The position numbers were made by a program, and so were the translations under genes. The notes under the pieces were generated by a model, which ran no database searches, was not told the DNA's origin, and saw nothing but the letters and a program-made list of their open reading frames with translations. From contig OX485803.1 in the NCBI GenBank assembly GCA_950295325.1, positions 36,409,554 through 36,473,553 of the forward strand: a DNA stretch of 64,000 bases. Direction: 5' to 3'. Positions within the stretch are counted from its first letter, which is position 1, and each line of letters starts with the position of its first letter. This stretch comes from Polytrichum commune (taxonomy: Eukaryota; Streptophyta; Polytrichopsida; Polytrichales; Polytrichaceae). This document shows, in pieces, positions 11,541 to 22,226 of this stretch.

Positions 11541-11705
11541 GTGTCTGACCACAAGCAAATATTCACTTTGATAATGAATAGGACGTTCATACGAGCTCCG
11601 ACAATGAAGAGGCAAATGGCTTCGGGCACAATCAGGAACTCGTTAATCATCTTGCACTAATTGCATGTCTTACATCCTACAAAAGTGGTGGAAAAAGAGA
11701 AGTGT
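11540..11705 (+). mobile_element. MITE-like family A, partial copy
   Basis: Carries the central and right part: tattcactttgataatgaata, gagctcc, gttaatcatcttgcactaattgcatg, acatcctacaaaagtgg and agaagtgtcca. The left half is missing. Confidence 0.6.
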
Positions 11706-12765
11706 CCATCTCGGTTACGTTCAATATCTTAGTGGTAGAGTTGTGTTCATGGTGGAAGCGTTTTGTAGTTGCCACGAGCCACAACGTTGTGACCTTTGAT
11801 GCAAGAACATCTACATGACTTTGTGGCCCAAAACCATGCATCAAAGTGAGGGGGCTATCTCGATGAATGCTTGTCAAAACTAAACGAACATATGTTCAAT
11901 AGCCTATCCAAGTTCCATATGGAGGGCTAAATGGTCCACCAACATCCACTACCCACAAACCATCCCAACATTGTAGGAAGCACGATATGCCTTGTAGTAT
12001 ATCCTACATGTTCTTCATAGATATTTGATTGCAAGGTTTGGGCTCCACATATGGTGACATCATCTTTCCCTCCTTGTCAATACGCCAAACAAGAAGCCCT
12101 CTAGTGGACTCCAATCTTGCATCATGCACAATAGCTTGTATTGCGTGGCTGGAATACCGCCATTACACATGTAAAACTAAAATTATTAAGCCTTCATGTG
12201 CCCAATTAGACATGTGGTCCACTTTGAAGATATGGTTCCATAAATGTTTTGAAGTCTGATACCTCCTCAATCATATGTGGGATGACAAGATCATTGTCCA
12301 AATCCATGTGTGACTTCATTGAAAGTGGAATTATTGGGAATTTTTCATGCAATTTCATGTTCCACTACCCTAAACATGCATCGACATCATAATGCGTGTG
12401 GCCCACCAATAGAAAAAATACAAACACCTCCTTGAAAATGCCTTTCGCAACTAGCAAAAACCAATGGGCGAACACAAACAAGTTTAATTGATGTGTAGCT
12501 TAAGACTCGATCCCAACCATATGCGCATCCCAATCGCACTTCAATGTTTCACATTCAACACACCGAGCAAACTTGTCACTACGGTTTTTTGATAATGTAG
12601 TCATAGAAGTTTGTTCTCTTACTCGTGCTCAATTTGGACAACAAATGGGCTCCAAACCATCCTTCTCACCAACTACATTTACATTCAACAAGGGGTCAAT
12701 CTATTTCGTTTCCACGAGAAGAAATATTTTCACAACCTTCTTCCATGTTGAGAGTGTAAATGTTT
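11680..12765 (-). pseudogene. Decayed transposon gene, VGHTH-motif type
   Basis: Read on the minus strand, several frames carry protein-like pieces: SDKFARCVECETLK near 12570, then FFLLVGHTHYDVDACLG near 12400, then PLSMKSHMDLDNDLVIPHMI near 12310. The VGHTH-D-D motif belongs to a transposase-like domain I know from large unclassified plant and algal transposon proteins (the DUF7869 type; assignment from memory). Stops and frameshifts break it. It abuts the Ty3 LTR at about 12775. Confidence 0.5.
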
Positions 12766-12815
12766 TGTGTGGCATCACGTTATCGTAGTGTAAATACATA
12801 CACTATATACATGTG

Positions 12816-15800
12816 TGTGAGCCCTAAATTATGCTCACATTGTTCTCTAACCATTGGAAGTGGCTAATACCGGGAATGTGTGCTTATTCGAATTATCCAA
12901 GGGCTAAGAAATGGGAATGGTCAAAGGTCTCGATCAGGTTAAGTTAACGGGGGAATAAGAGCTAGGAAGGGCGGTAAACCGTAAAGGATTAATGGGGAGT
13001 AAAAGATATAAGGGTTAATCGTAATTCTAGTAAACAACGTACTAAAAACAACCAAGAAATACCAATAGAACAAAAGATGGTGGGTCATAATAATGACCAT
13101 TATTTATTGAATATATAAGGTGTACACGATAGCTCAGGAAGAGGGGTAGGAGCCGGTTGGTTGGGTACTAATTTCCTGCCTAGAAATCACTAGCCAAGTC
13201 ATGTGTAACACATGAAACGATCACACGAACTCGACGGGAGTCGAACCCGGACCGTTTAAAGTGTCGTACAAATTCCCTCCCTCAACCAACCGAGGAAACA
13301 TGACTTGGTGACCACAACCATAACGACTCACAACTTATTCCACAACGCGAGCGTGATTACTTGGTAACAACTATGGTGGGTTACTTTTATCTTATCTAGT
13401 TACCTATCTGTCTATCTATCTATGAGTTTTATTTATCTATGAGGCTAGGGGGAGAAGAAGTCAATTGAAGAAAAGGGAAAGTGGGTTCGAAAGGGGGAGA
13501 GGCCAAGGGAAAAGGTCTCAACCCGTTTTTTCTCTCGGGCGGCCCGAAAGATGCCGGGCAACCCGGGAAAAAAGGTAGAGGTTGGAGGTAGAGGGCTCAT
13601 TAGGCATGTTAGAGGAGTAGAGGAGGAGAGACAAGGGAAGAAGGGCGAAGCCCTCCTTCGGTGGGAAAGGAATGCATGATTAGGAGAATAGAGAAGGAGA
13701 GATAGAGGAGGAGAGGCGACGCCCTTCCTTGGTGGAGATTGCGGTCAAGGAGAGAAGGGGAACACTCGGAAGCTCTGTTTCGGTGGACATTGCGTGTGTT
13801 GTACCAAGGCTAAACGGAGCAGTGCGATGCGAAGGGCGTAGAAGAACCGACGAAGAGAGAGTGAGGGAGCTCCAGGAGAGGGGATCGGAAGAAGATGGTC
13901 GGAAAGGCCAGCTGGCCACGAGAGGGTCCAGAAGAGGATCCCAGCTGCTCCTTGGTGTGAAGGAGACGGAGTATTGGTTGTTCCAGGGTCACCACGGAGC
14001 TCGAAGCGGAGAAAAGTGCTAGACGCAGATCTTGGTCCTGGGCCCCGCGTGTCCATCAAGACTTCACCTCAGGGATTTACGGTGACCCCTTCCCTATTTT
14101 GATGATTCTTGTTCTAGGCATCTTGTTCTATCTTCACATTTAGCCTTTGTCTTAGCCGGTTGGGTGGATAATGAGGAGATGGGAAGAAAAATCAGAAATC
14201 CCCTCATTCATCACCGAAGTGCCGCATGTCATGCATGAAGGATGAGTGGGAGTTGTATTGCTTCCTATGACCATCGAGTGAATGAGTGGCAATGAGTCAA
14301 TAAAGTACCTCACAAGGAATCAACAGAGAAGAACCATCTCAGGGTAGGCTAACGGTTCAGACATGAGATTATGCTTCCGAATCTAGACTAGTTGCACTAC
14401 AGGCTTGTGTCCCACGAATCTGGAGGAGGACAGGACGAGTGAAGGGCACCCCGGCAGTATTTCCCACGTACAACGGTGAGGCTGGCATCGGGGACGATAT
14501 CAAGAGTCGAGGGTGAGATCGAGTGAGGGGAATGGTATGGTAGTGGTAGGGTTAAGTGGGGAACGCGGGTTGAGGAGAGCATTGAACTGCACAGGAGATG
14601 GAGCGGAAGGATTAATAGTGCTAACCCCGAGGTAGGTAGAGTGGAAACAGTTGTGTGGTATTGCATGCATGTGGCAAAAAAACAGAAAGGCGACAGGAGC
14701 AAGGACCGTGGCTGCGCATCCTCTGCAGGTGGCGGTAAGGGGGGAGGTACCAAGGAAGAACCTCGGCGAGCGATGAGCAAGGGCAACGAGGAGCAGCCAC
14801 GGGAGAACTTACACCGCTTCGGGATGCGAGGAGTGTTCCTCCGTAAAAGCAGCTGGCTTTCTAACAGGTGCTAGAGTAGCGGATGAGTGAGCGAGCAGAC
14901 AGAAAGTGGTGGCAAGACCAGGATCCGCCATCGTTGTGCTCAACCTTCCTGGAAGCTCTCTCAACCATGGTTCTGAGCGTAATCGGGAAGCGGCACCTTA
15001 GTTAACATGGGGCAGACAATCGTGCAGCGGCGGATGCTGCAGTGAAGTGGGAGCCAAACTCAGGGCTTGAAGAGAAAAGGCAAAGAAAAAAAAAGAATAA
15101 AAAAAAAAAAAAGGAATTGCTGCTAAGAGGAAGGAAATGTGCCGATATCAATAAGGTAGGATCGAGGTGAGGACACGGGTAGTGGCGGGGGCTAATCGTG
15201 GTGCAGTGTGGAAGGTCGGGACAACGTCCTGGAGTGTACCGTCTTGCCGCTGTGAAGAATGAGCAACGGGTGAGCCAGGGATTGACGAGATGAGCTTTAC
15301 GCATTGAGATCAGGAGGTTGCTGGGAAAGGAAAACTCGGTTGCAAGAGGAGTGTTGCGGGGATGCCAGCTGCAGGGGAGGTAACCTCGGTCTCAGGGACG
15401 GAGGTAATGATTGTGAGGGCCTTACTGCTGCACTGATGGACTACAGGAGTTTCATCACTCGCCGGACGTGAAGCCCTCTTGCTAAGGCCTAAGCCACCTG
15501 GCAAACAGTACAATTACTGCCGGGGTGATCAATTATTGCAAGGAGGAGTAGGAGTAGATTGTTAGATGTGTGGACACAAATATGGAACAGTTAGGCCTAG
15601 GATTTCATTGATATTGTAGGAAACTCAAGGAGCTTTTGGTGGGACACCGGGCATTTGTGAATGCTAGACGAAATTAAATAAAAAGGGTTAAGAAAAAGGG
15701 TGTTATACACACCACTTCTCCCAACCATTTTCTCCTTGCTCGCACTTGTGATTTGAATGTTGAATGTAGTTCAAAAATCCCTCACCCGGACTAGGACGCA

Positions 15801-15829
15801 ATTGAAGGGTGAGGGTGATTGGGCTTACA
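12816..15829. mobile_element. Nested 3,014-bp LTR-like element (solo LTR or non-autonomous retroelement)
   Basis: Starts TGTGAGCCC and ends GGGCTTACA. This gives TG...CA ends, a 9-bp imperfect inverted repeat and a 5-bp target duplication, all typical of LTR retrotransposons. I found no second copy of either end inside, so it is either a very long solo LTR or a non-autonomous element. The centre and right (13.6-15.5 kb) are GC-richer than the surroundings and purine-rich, with overlapping frames of up to 129 aa (14397-14786, minus). I recognise none of these as proteins. A gaatatataaggt box near 13107 could be a TATA box. A relative lies at 51772-53015. Confidence 0.75.
13192..13312 (-). other. 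tRNA-like pol III promoter module inside a short inverted repeat
   Basis: On the minus strand, CCTCGGTTGGTTGAGG (about 13285-13300) resembles a tRNA D-arm or A box. GGGTTCGACTCCC (about 13235-13250) is a perfect B box with T-arm pairing. The acceptor ends do not pair and no anticodon arm is convincing, so it is not an intact tRNA. The module lies between ccaagtcatgt and its inverse acatgacttgg. A tRNA-derived SINE remnant is the simplest reading. Confidence 0.45.
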
Positions 15830-16302
15830 ATGTGTACGTATTTTGTGTTTCATTGTGATTCCTTCATTTGGAGGAAAGTAAAAGGGAGTAGAATTAGATT
15901 ACCTTTTTGTTTACTCATAGTTATTCTTAGTGACTTTTAGTTTATCTTTTTTATTCTTATCTATCTTTTTACTCTTAGTTTACTCTTATTACCCTTTAGC
16001 CTTATTTCTAGTTTTATCCTTAGTTTATTTTTAGACCAATGGATAATTAGAAGCCATGTGATGAGGATAAGACGAGGATTTTTGGCCTTATCTCACATGT
16101 GTGGTTGAAGAGAAGAGATGTTGAGGAGACAAGAGTCTTTGTTGTGGAAAACTCGTTGTTGTTGTGTGTGAGTGGGCATCGGGTCATTGACATTACGAAC
16201 GGACACTTTATTCACGCCGGCCCCTTGCTAAAAAGGGACCGGAGTTTCTATCTATCTGTTGTGTGTGGGTGGTTTTGAGAAGAAACTTGAAATAACACAA
16301 CA

Positions 16303-16515
16303 GAAGATCGCACAACAGAAGGTGGTTTCACCAACGATTGGAAGAGGGTAGAGGAGACAGTTAGTCTCTTGGCCAAACAAGGACGAGTAAGGTCAAGGGG
16401 TGTTGGAGCAATGATGACTTGCATGATGCTTCAATGGAAGAAAAACGAGTGAGGTTTGATATTGAAGATGAAGTGGAGCCAATAGCTAAGAGAAGACCTC
16501 CAATGAACTTCCTAG
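16303..16515 (+). pseudogene. Ty3 gag fragment, plus strand
   Basis: One frame gives GGFTNDWKRVEETVSLLAKQ and, after a break, EEKRVRFDIEDEVEPIAKRR. These are charged gag-like sequences such as occur in the C-terminal half of Ty3/gypsy gag. It follows directly on the truncated plus-strand LTR, so the rest of the LTR, the primer-binding site and the gag N-terminus are deleted. It meets the minus-strand gag head-on near 16515. Confidence 0.5.
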
Positions 16516-17031
16516 TTTCTAGGAGATGTCTCTCTGCCAAAGGTAATTGACTAAACTTCTTCTCAAAATCTTTCAACAATTCATTTGGGCTTATGTTGTC
16601 TCCAGGTTGCTGCTCCACCCACTCAAGAAAAGATCTCTTAGTCATTTTCTCTGAAGTCTTCTTCAAAGTATTCATCTCGAAGAAGCTCAGCAAACTCAGT
16701 CCATGATTATGACCGCTCACGAATCTCTTGCACACGTTCACGAATGTCAGGGATAACCGCCATGTCAAACGTCTCAGACATGCGGTCCTCTCCAACTTGG
16801 TGTACTTCCATCTCACAAATGTAAACCCACAAGAACTTGGAGATGTTCTTGCCATCGAATCTTCCAACATTACCAACAACTGATTTAAGAGCCTTCGTGG
16901 CCCCTTATCCACCTTGATTGGCTCGATGTTGTTCCATAAATAAGGCTAGCGCCCCGAGAATGTCCTCCATGGGAACTTGGGCTCCACCGCCGCCTCGTCC
17001 ACCGGCACCAGCTGTCCCTCCGGAATCTCCC
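16516..17031 (-). pseudogene. Ty3 gag fragment, minus strand
   Basis: The frame opens at an ATG at 17031 with a Gly-rich start (GDSGGTAGAGG), then MEDILGALALFMEQHRANQ and a stop. Another frame gives NISKFLWVYICEMEVHQVGE and a third gives LEWVEQQPGDNISPNELLKD and PLAERHLLETRK. These are typical retrotransposon gag sequences split by at least two frameshifts and a stop. The 183-aa frame at 16361-16912 is a mix of the true and shifted frames. It is truncated where it meets the inverted plus-strand copy. Confidence 0.7.
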
Positions 17032-17064
17032 ATCGAGATGCTTAAATCCAGTTGCCCCAAAACA

Positions 17065-17083
17065 CCTCTCAGTGGAAGCACCA
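17065..17083 (-). other. Ty3 primer-binding site
   Basis: Minus-strand TGGTGCTTCCACTGAGAGG begins two bases after the CA end of the LTR. TGG at that place is the signature of a primer-binding site that pairs with a tRNA CCA end. The tRNA itself I cannot name with certainty. Confidence 0.55.
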
Positions 17084-17085
17084 AA

Positions 17086-17825
17086 TGTCGAGTAGAGAGG
17101 GGTCCGCTTTAGGAAAGCACTGGGCTTTTGGCTTCAACTGGCTTTGCTTGCCGGACCGTCGAATCTTCAATTGTCTTCAAAACTTCTTTTCTCTTTCAAA
17201 TCTTTACAAAAAAATCTATCAATAAGTGCTACTCCTTCAAAGGATTGTTGCCAACAAAAGACTTATCCGTCTTTTTGTGGACGGTTGAAGTCTCAGCCCT
17301 ATTCTATGTAAGAGCTAACAAACTTCCCTCCACTCAAACTAGCACAACTTTGTTTTTGCTCACTCTCCTTCAAGCATGTAAACATTCAAGAGAAAACAGT
17401 CACACGAAACGTGATTGCATTTTTTATTTCAAGTTTCTTCTCAAAACCACCCACACACAACAACAACGAGTTTTCCACAACAAAGACTCTTGTCTCCTCA
17501 ACATCTCTTCTCTTCAACCACACATGTGAGATAAGGCCAAAAATCCTCGTCTTATCCTCATCACATGACTTCTAATTATCTATTGGTCTAAAAATAAACT
17601 AAGGATAAAACTAAAAATAAGGCTAAAGGGTAATAAGACTAAACTAAGAGTAAAAAATATATAAGAATAAAAAAGATAAACTAAAAGTCACTAAGAATAA
17701 CTATGAGTAAACAAAAAGGTAATCTAATTCTACTCTCTTTTACTTTCTTCAAAATGAAGGAATAACAATGAAACACAAAATACGTACACATGTATATAGT
17801 GTACGTATTTACACTATGACATTCA
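17086..17825 (-). repeat. Ty3 LTR, minus strand, about 740 bp
   Basis: On the minus strand it runs TGAATGTCATAG...CTACTCGACA, with TG...CA ends. It has a polypurine tract just upstream and a primer-binding site just downstream. Its first part is the inverted partner of 12775-12815 plus 15830-16302. The order integrase, LTR, gag on one strand means that this LTR sits between two internal regions, as in tandem elements sharing one LTR. Confidence 0.75.
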
Positions 17826-17834
17826 CCCCCCCTA
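17826..17834 (-). other. Polypurine tract of the Ty3 element
   Basis: Minus-strand TAGGGGGGG lies directly before the TG of the LTR and after the integrase stop, the expected place for plus-strand DNA priming. Confidence 0.6.
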
Positions 17835-17864
17835 AACGTGCACATCCTCCGGTATGTGCCAAAT

Positions 17865-19260
17865 TTAGTATTCTTCATTAATCTCATTGTGATCTGCTGC
17901 ATCCTCTATTGGTTCATACTCTGCTTGAGTTTCATCTTCATCAGTTTGAGGATTTAGATCCAATATTTCTGCTAACTCCTCACGGTAAAATCTTCCATCT
18001 CTTCTTTTAAAAACCTTGATTCTTTTTCCAGCTACATGTATTCGTAGAAGAGTCCCATCCAATTCGCGCAATGAATAAGTCCCATTGGAATGCAGTTTGA
18101 TCACCACGTAAGGTCTAAACCATCTTTTTGCAAACTTGCGCACCGTGCTATGTTGGTTTTCCAAGGAACTGTCAAACACAAATACCCAATCTCCTTATTC
18201 AATTTTCTTCATCCTCAATCGGTGCGTCTTGTCAAACCGCTCCTTGTTGTTAAGCCTGATAATCTTTAATCTTTCCAATGCCATTTCTATGTCTTCATGC
18301 AACCTATCAAGCTGTTGTATATGAAATTCCAACAATCTTTCTCTACTAATGTCATCCTCCCATGAAAGAATAATCCATGTGGGAATATCTTCCTCCACTG
18401 GCATCATCGGTTTTTGTCCATATATAAGTTCCACAGGCATGTAACCAATTACTGTACTATGTGTGGTTCTATTAGCCCATAGGGCAAATGATAGCAACTT
18501 TGGTCATAAACTATGTTTCCCTTTGCAAGCTTTAACTAATGCATGAATGATTGGTAGATGTCCCTTCTCAATCTTACCATTAGCCTCAAGGTTATAGGCC
18601 GTTGTTAACTTCAATTGCACACCATATCACTTGAAGAATTTTTTGGCTTCAGTGACATCCAATTCTCCTCGGTCAGCTCTCATTCTACCAATGCTCCCAT
18701 ACCGACTAAAAATATCTCTGTTGTCTTAGTCCTCAAAACCTTTCTTTCAACAAAATTTGAAAGTTCTTCTCTAGCTAAAACAAGATACTTCATTCCCCAC
18801 ATTACATTCGGTATAACAACCAAATCAATCATCCATTGAAAATGGATTGCAATGGGATAAGTGAGATGTAATTCATCTCTATGTCGTACCTTCAATTGTA
18901 ATTGGCATACCACACAAGATGATACAAACTCCTCAACATCTTTGTATAGCCCCTTCCACCAATATCTCTCTTTGATTTTTGTATAAGTTGCCCAAACTCC
19001 TCTGTGACCGGCCCAAAGCGAATCATGAAACTCTTTTAGGACTTGGGTCTTAGTTTCAGGATCCCCTACCACTCTCAATGGCATTTCATCAATTTTTTTT
19101 GTTTTTTTCCACAAAAATCCGTCCTTCAAGAGATATCCATACGACTGATGTCTGATGTTTTTGAATGTCTTATCCATCCAACCCGCTTGCCGCTTCATTG
19201 TACTCAAATAAAGTCCAATATCTCTTAATTTTCCTTCATAAATAGTGTTTGCAACTCCAA
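17865..19260 (-). pseudogene. Ty3/gypsy integrase remnant
   Basis: Minus-strand pieces in order: LLKDGFLWKK, then FHDSLWAGHRG...SCVVCQ (an HHCC zinc-binding domain), then FQWMIDLVV (first catalytic Asp), MRADRGELDVTEAKKFF (second Asp), YNLEANGKIEKGH (catalytic Glu region), then LSFALWANRTTHSTVIGYMP. Last comes a C-terminal domain, FAKRWFRPYVVIKLHSNGTY. Stops and frame changes (near 18690, 18500 and 18190) make it non-functional. Reverse transcriptase, RNase H and protease are missing, because the match ends at about 19260 where another repeat begins. Confidence 0.85.
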
Positions 19261-19440
19261 CCGGTTATACGTTGACATCCTCCAGTTTTCCTTTATTAAA
19301 TTGGGATATACTCTATAAATTCTTCTAAAATGATCGGTTATTTTCTTGCAGTTTTGAACGTCAACCGGTTATTTCTCAAATTCAACCGGTTCATTTGTAA
19401 CTAACTGCCGGTTCTCCCCGATCATTGGCCCTGGCTGATT
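19256..19440. repeat. AACCGGTT-rich dispersed repeat, copy 1
   Basis: Contains AACCGGTT three times plus related CGGTTA motifs. It is the reverse complement of 59325-59490: ttgggatatactctataaa, aaccggttatttctcaaatt and ggttctccccg.tcattg recur in inverted form. It forms the broken edge of the Ty3 integrase. Confidence 0.7.
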
Positions 19441-19486
19441 GGTTTATGGGGAAATAATTGGGAAAACGTCCATTAAAATTTCAAAA

Positions 19487-19690
19487 TATCGTATTATCGG
19501 GGTCTCGTCTTCTCATTAATATGATAGATGTTGTAAACTTTTCATATTATTGAGAGAATACAAAAACATAAGTACGATGAGAGTTAAAACATATACAATG
19601 AATTTAAGCAATATAAATGGTATGGGATAATATCTCATAGCTCCAAAAAAATACAATTCCAATAATGCAAGGAATTCAATTACATAGGCA
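19487..19690 (+). repeat. Dispersed repeat with pogo-like end, copy 1
   Basis: Matches 32253-32430 in the same orientation: tcgtattatcg.ggt.tcgtcttctcattaatatga, tattgag.gaatacaaaaac, ataaatggtatg and ataac. It resembles the left part of the pogo-like element at 32207-32974. Confidence 0.65.
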
Positions 19691-20000
19691 TATTAAATGA
19701 TATTGAATAATTGGATTGCATTGATGCTATAAGGCCACATGAAACCGGTTCTTGAGGGGCATTATATTTAACGATCATTTCACAAAATAATTAGACCGTC
19801 AACTTAAGTAGCTTTTGGGATTAAATTAGACCCACATAAAAGTCCAAACATAAAAGAAGGAACATAAAAGTTATGTGAAAATAATTATGGCAATTAGGAA
19901 TGTATGCCAATAATTATCGTACTCGTAAAATGGTCAAATAGATCCCTCAATTATGTTCAATATAGTCTAAATGTTCACTATTTGATGTCCGTTCTTAGAA
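19691..20000. other. No gene recognised
   Basis: AT-rich, low complexity. Nothing identified. Confidence 0.4.
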
Positions 20001-20320
20001 CCACAGTCCACTGCCCTGGAGGCTCGGCCTTGTGCCCGGGGCCCGCAGCCCTGGCAAGGGTAGCTGCCCGCCTCCCATCTCGGCCGTTAACCGTCCCGGG
20101 GCGCATCCATGGCCAGGGTTCACTATGCCCTTGGTTCTATGGAGCGCCCTAGTGATAGGGGTGGGCATGGGTGGGGCATGGGCGGGCATGCGTGGGCACA
20201 TGTCATGCTATGTGTGGGCATGGGTACGCACATGTCATGCTATGGGTGGGCATGGGTGGGCATGGGTGGGCATAGGTCACTGCTGATGGGCATGGTCTGG
20301 GTATGGGTGCAATTAAAAAG
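20000..20320. repeat. GC-rich patch with a GGGTGGGCAT array
   Basis: Positions 20020-20110 are unusually GC-rich (cccggggcccgc, cgtcccggggcgc). From about 20158 to 20310 the motif gggtgggcat and variants repeat, mixed with cacatgtcatgctatg blocks. Frames here on both strands are products of the repeat. Confidence 0.6.
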
Positions 20321-20515
20321 GAAAATGTTGGGCTCTGACAAGGACAAAACTCGTTTGCAAACTCCAATTTTAGTGACATATTCAACGCACTATATTTAGT
20401 TTGCATGAGCATGTTACATGGAATCCAATCCTTTTTTATTACAAACATAGACAAGCTATCCAACTAATGTGCAACCTTGTGTGTTTCTACAACTAATCCA
20501 ATCCACTTTCCATGC

Positions 20516-20870
20516 AAGGTAGGTGTGTTCATCAAACAACTATTTTTGAGTGGTATGCGATTAGGTGTGGCTCCAAGAGAGGGAGCCAAAAAAACATGTG
20601 TTTGAAAGTGATTGAATTATGTGCTCAAAATATGATAACCATTTTAGGCTCAATAATGAACATAATTTTGAGGACTAACATGACCATTTAATGAGCACGA
20701 GAATCATTACTTTGATAATCAATAAGATATTCATATGAGCTCCAAAAACTATGACAAAAATAGGCACACCCTTGGTTTGGATTTGCTAAATAACTCATTC
20801 TAATCACACATTTGACACCCTTGGAGAAGTGGGCTACAAGAAACAGTACCCATTTTAAGCGATGACCTAT
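20516..20870 (+). mobile_element. MITE-like family A copy
   Basis: Starts gcaaggtaggtgtg and carries ggtatgcgattaggtgtggc, the core (ctcaataatgaacataatttt, gagaatcattactttgataat, gagctccaaaaac) and a right end with ggagaagtgggctac and cccattttaag. Confidence 0.65.
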
Positions 20871-21230
20871 AACTTAAATTGTTTGATCTAGGTTGCAACG
20901 CTGTTGAATTTCTTACAAATACCTTGGCTCACATCACAACTGTTACACAAGGGATATTAATACACGGACTAAGCATTCAAAACTTCACCAGAAACGAAAA
21001 CCACAATGTGATACAATCCTGTAACCAATTACACTGACTTCATAATATCACGCTTGTGGCAACCAAAGTGCACATGATATTGAGGAGTTTTGTAGCATTA
21101 ACATGGATGCGTGATAAAAGAGAAGTAATGTAGCATGAAAGTCAACATTGCAATAACAACAATAATTACAATGATGACGTGATGCGTGCAAGGGTGTGCT
21201 TTGAATTCTTTGGTGGTTTAAACCTGTGAT
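20871..21230. other. No gene recognised
   Basis: No coding frame or repeat stands out; the 69-aa minus frame at 21048-21257 looks like chance. Confidence 0.4.
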
Positions 21231-22226
21231 ATATATAGGGGATTGATATCTCCACACTTCTTTTTGTCTAGATTCACACCTTTTTGCCGGTTCGGTTGCC
21301 GTATCACTGAGGCGCTATATATGAGATTCTTCATGGTGCATCCGGACCGTTGATCCACCAAGGCCCATCCAAGGGCCTCAATGATCTTAGGTGGGGGTGG
21401 GGTGGGGGGTAGGGGTGGTGCTTGCCACCAAAGCAGGGTGGGGCCGTGGGCCTCATGTCTTTTTTGGGGAGGTTGGATTTAGGATGGTATCGGGCCTAGT
21501 GGCTAGGCGGGCCCAGTGGCTAGGCCTACTGATTATATAACTAGTTGGTCACCCTTACTCTCCTTACTAAATAACTAGTTGGTTACCCTACATTATATAA
21601 TCTATGTATCATCCCTATTGTCAAGCAAATCGAATATTTTCATCCGGAAATGTAATGCCTCTAATGACATTACCATTATGTTGTAATTCTATGCTATATG
21701 ATTGTGGATAGTCTCATTCCTTGCAATGATTGTAACATGATAGCCTACCAAAATACCAAGTAAGGGTAACCAACTAGTTATTTAGTAAGTAGGGTAAGGG
21801 TGACCAACTAGTTATTTAGTAAGTACAGTAAGGGTAACCAACTAGTTATTTAGTAAGCAGAGTAAGGGTAACCAACTAGTTATTTAGTAAGCAGAGTAAG
21901 GGTAACCAACTAGTTATATAATAAGTAGGCCTAGCCACTGGGCCTGTCTAGCCACTAGGCCCGACACCACCCTAAATCCATCCTCCCCAAAAAAGACATG
22001 AGGCCCACGGCCCCACCCTGCCTTGGTGGCAAGCACCACCCCCGCCCCCCACCCCACCGCCACCTAGGATCATTGAGGCCCTTGGATGGGATTTGGTGGA
22101 TCAACGGTCCAGATGCACCATGAAAAATCTCATATATAACGCCTCAGTGACACGGCAACCGAACCGGCAAAAAGGTGTGAATCTAGCCAAAAAAGGTGTG
22201 GAAATATCAATCCCCTATATATATAT
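21231..22226. mobile_element. About 1-kb foldback element with long terminal inverted repeats
   Basis: Both ends read inward as atatataggggattgatat, then tccacac, ttcacacctttttgccggtt, cggttgccgt, ccgttgatccacca, then a GGGGTGGGG-rich block, ggcctcatgtcttttttggg and gcctagtggctagg. The arms are roughly 320 bp. The middle has a 36-38 bp tandem array (gggtaaccaactagttattt with ttagtaag) repeated about five times at 21765-21920, with two inverted copies at 21540-21600. The ends lie in TATATA, so the target duplication is ambiguous. No transposase. Confidence 0.85.

Larger units (their letters stand above)
12811..15834. repeat. Target-site duplication ATGTG (12811-12815 and 15830-15834)
   Basis: ATGTG directly flanks the nested element on both sides. 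The uninterrupted LTR at about 17795 has a single ATGTG at the same place. This gives a clean empty-site comparison and fixes the insertion boundaries to the base. Confidence 0.85.
12775..16302 (+). mobile_element. Partial Ty3 LTR, plus strand, split by a nested element
   Basis: Positions about 12775-12815 and 15830-16302 together match the start of the minus-strand LTR at 17825-17086. Both read tagtgtaaatac.tacactat, atacatgtg|tacgtatttt, then gtgtttcattgt, and both run through to ggttttgagaagaaacttgaaata. The match is interrupted by the 3,014-bp insertion at 12816-15829. A further 100-bp segment (about 16160-16260) is present here but absent from the other LTR and is bounded by a repeated tgtgtg. 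Only the first part of the LTR, roughly 400 bp, is kept. Confidence 0.8.

Noticed and set aside
13236-13310. Complete tRNA gene on the minus strand
   Set aside because: The T-arm and D-arm look right, but the acceptor halves do not pair and no convincing anticodon arm lies between them.
14397-15513. Frames of 67-129 aa in the GC-rich part of the nested element
   Set aside because: They overlap on both strands, differ in frame and match no retroelement protein, so they follow from base composition.
16361-16912. Single 183-aa minus-strand protein
   Set aside because: Only parts of it look like gag; other gag parts lie in different frames, so this is a frameshifted pseudogene rather than one protein.
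19904-20463. Overlapping frames in the GC-rich gggtgggcat region
   Set aside because: Simple repeat translated in several frames; no family resemblance.
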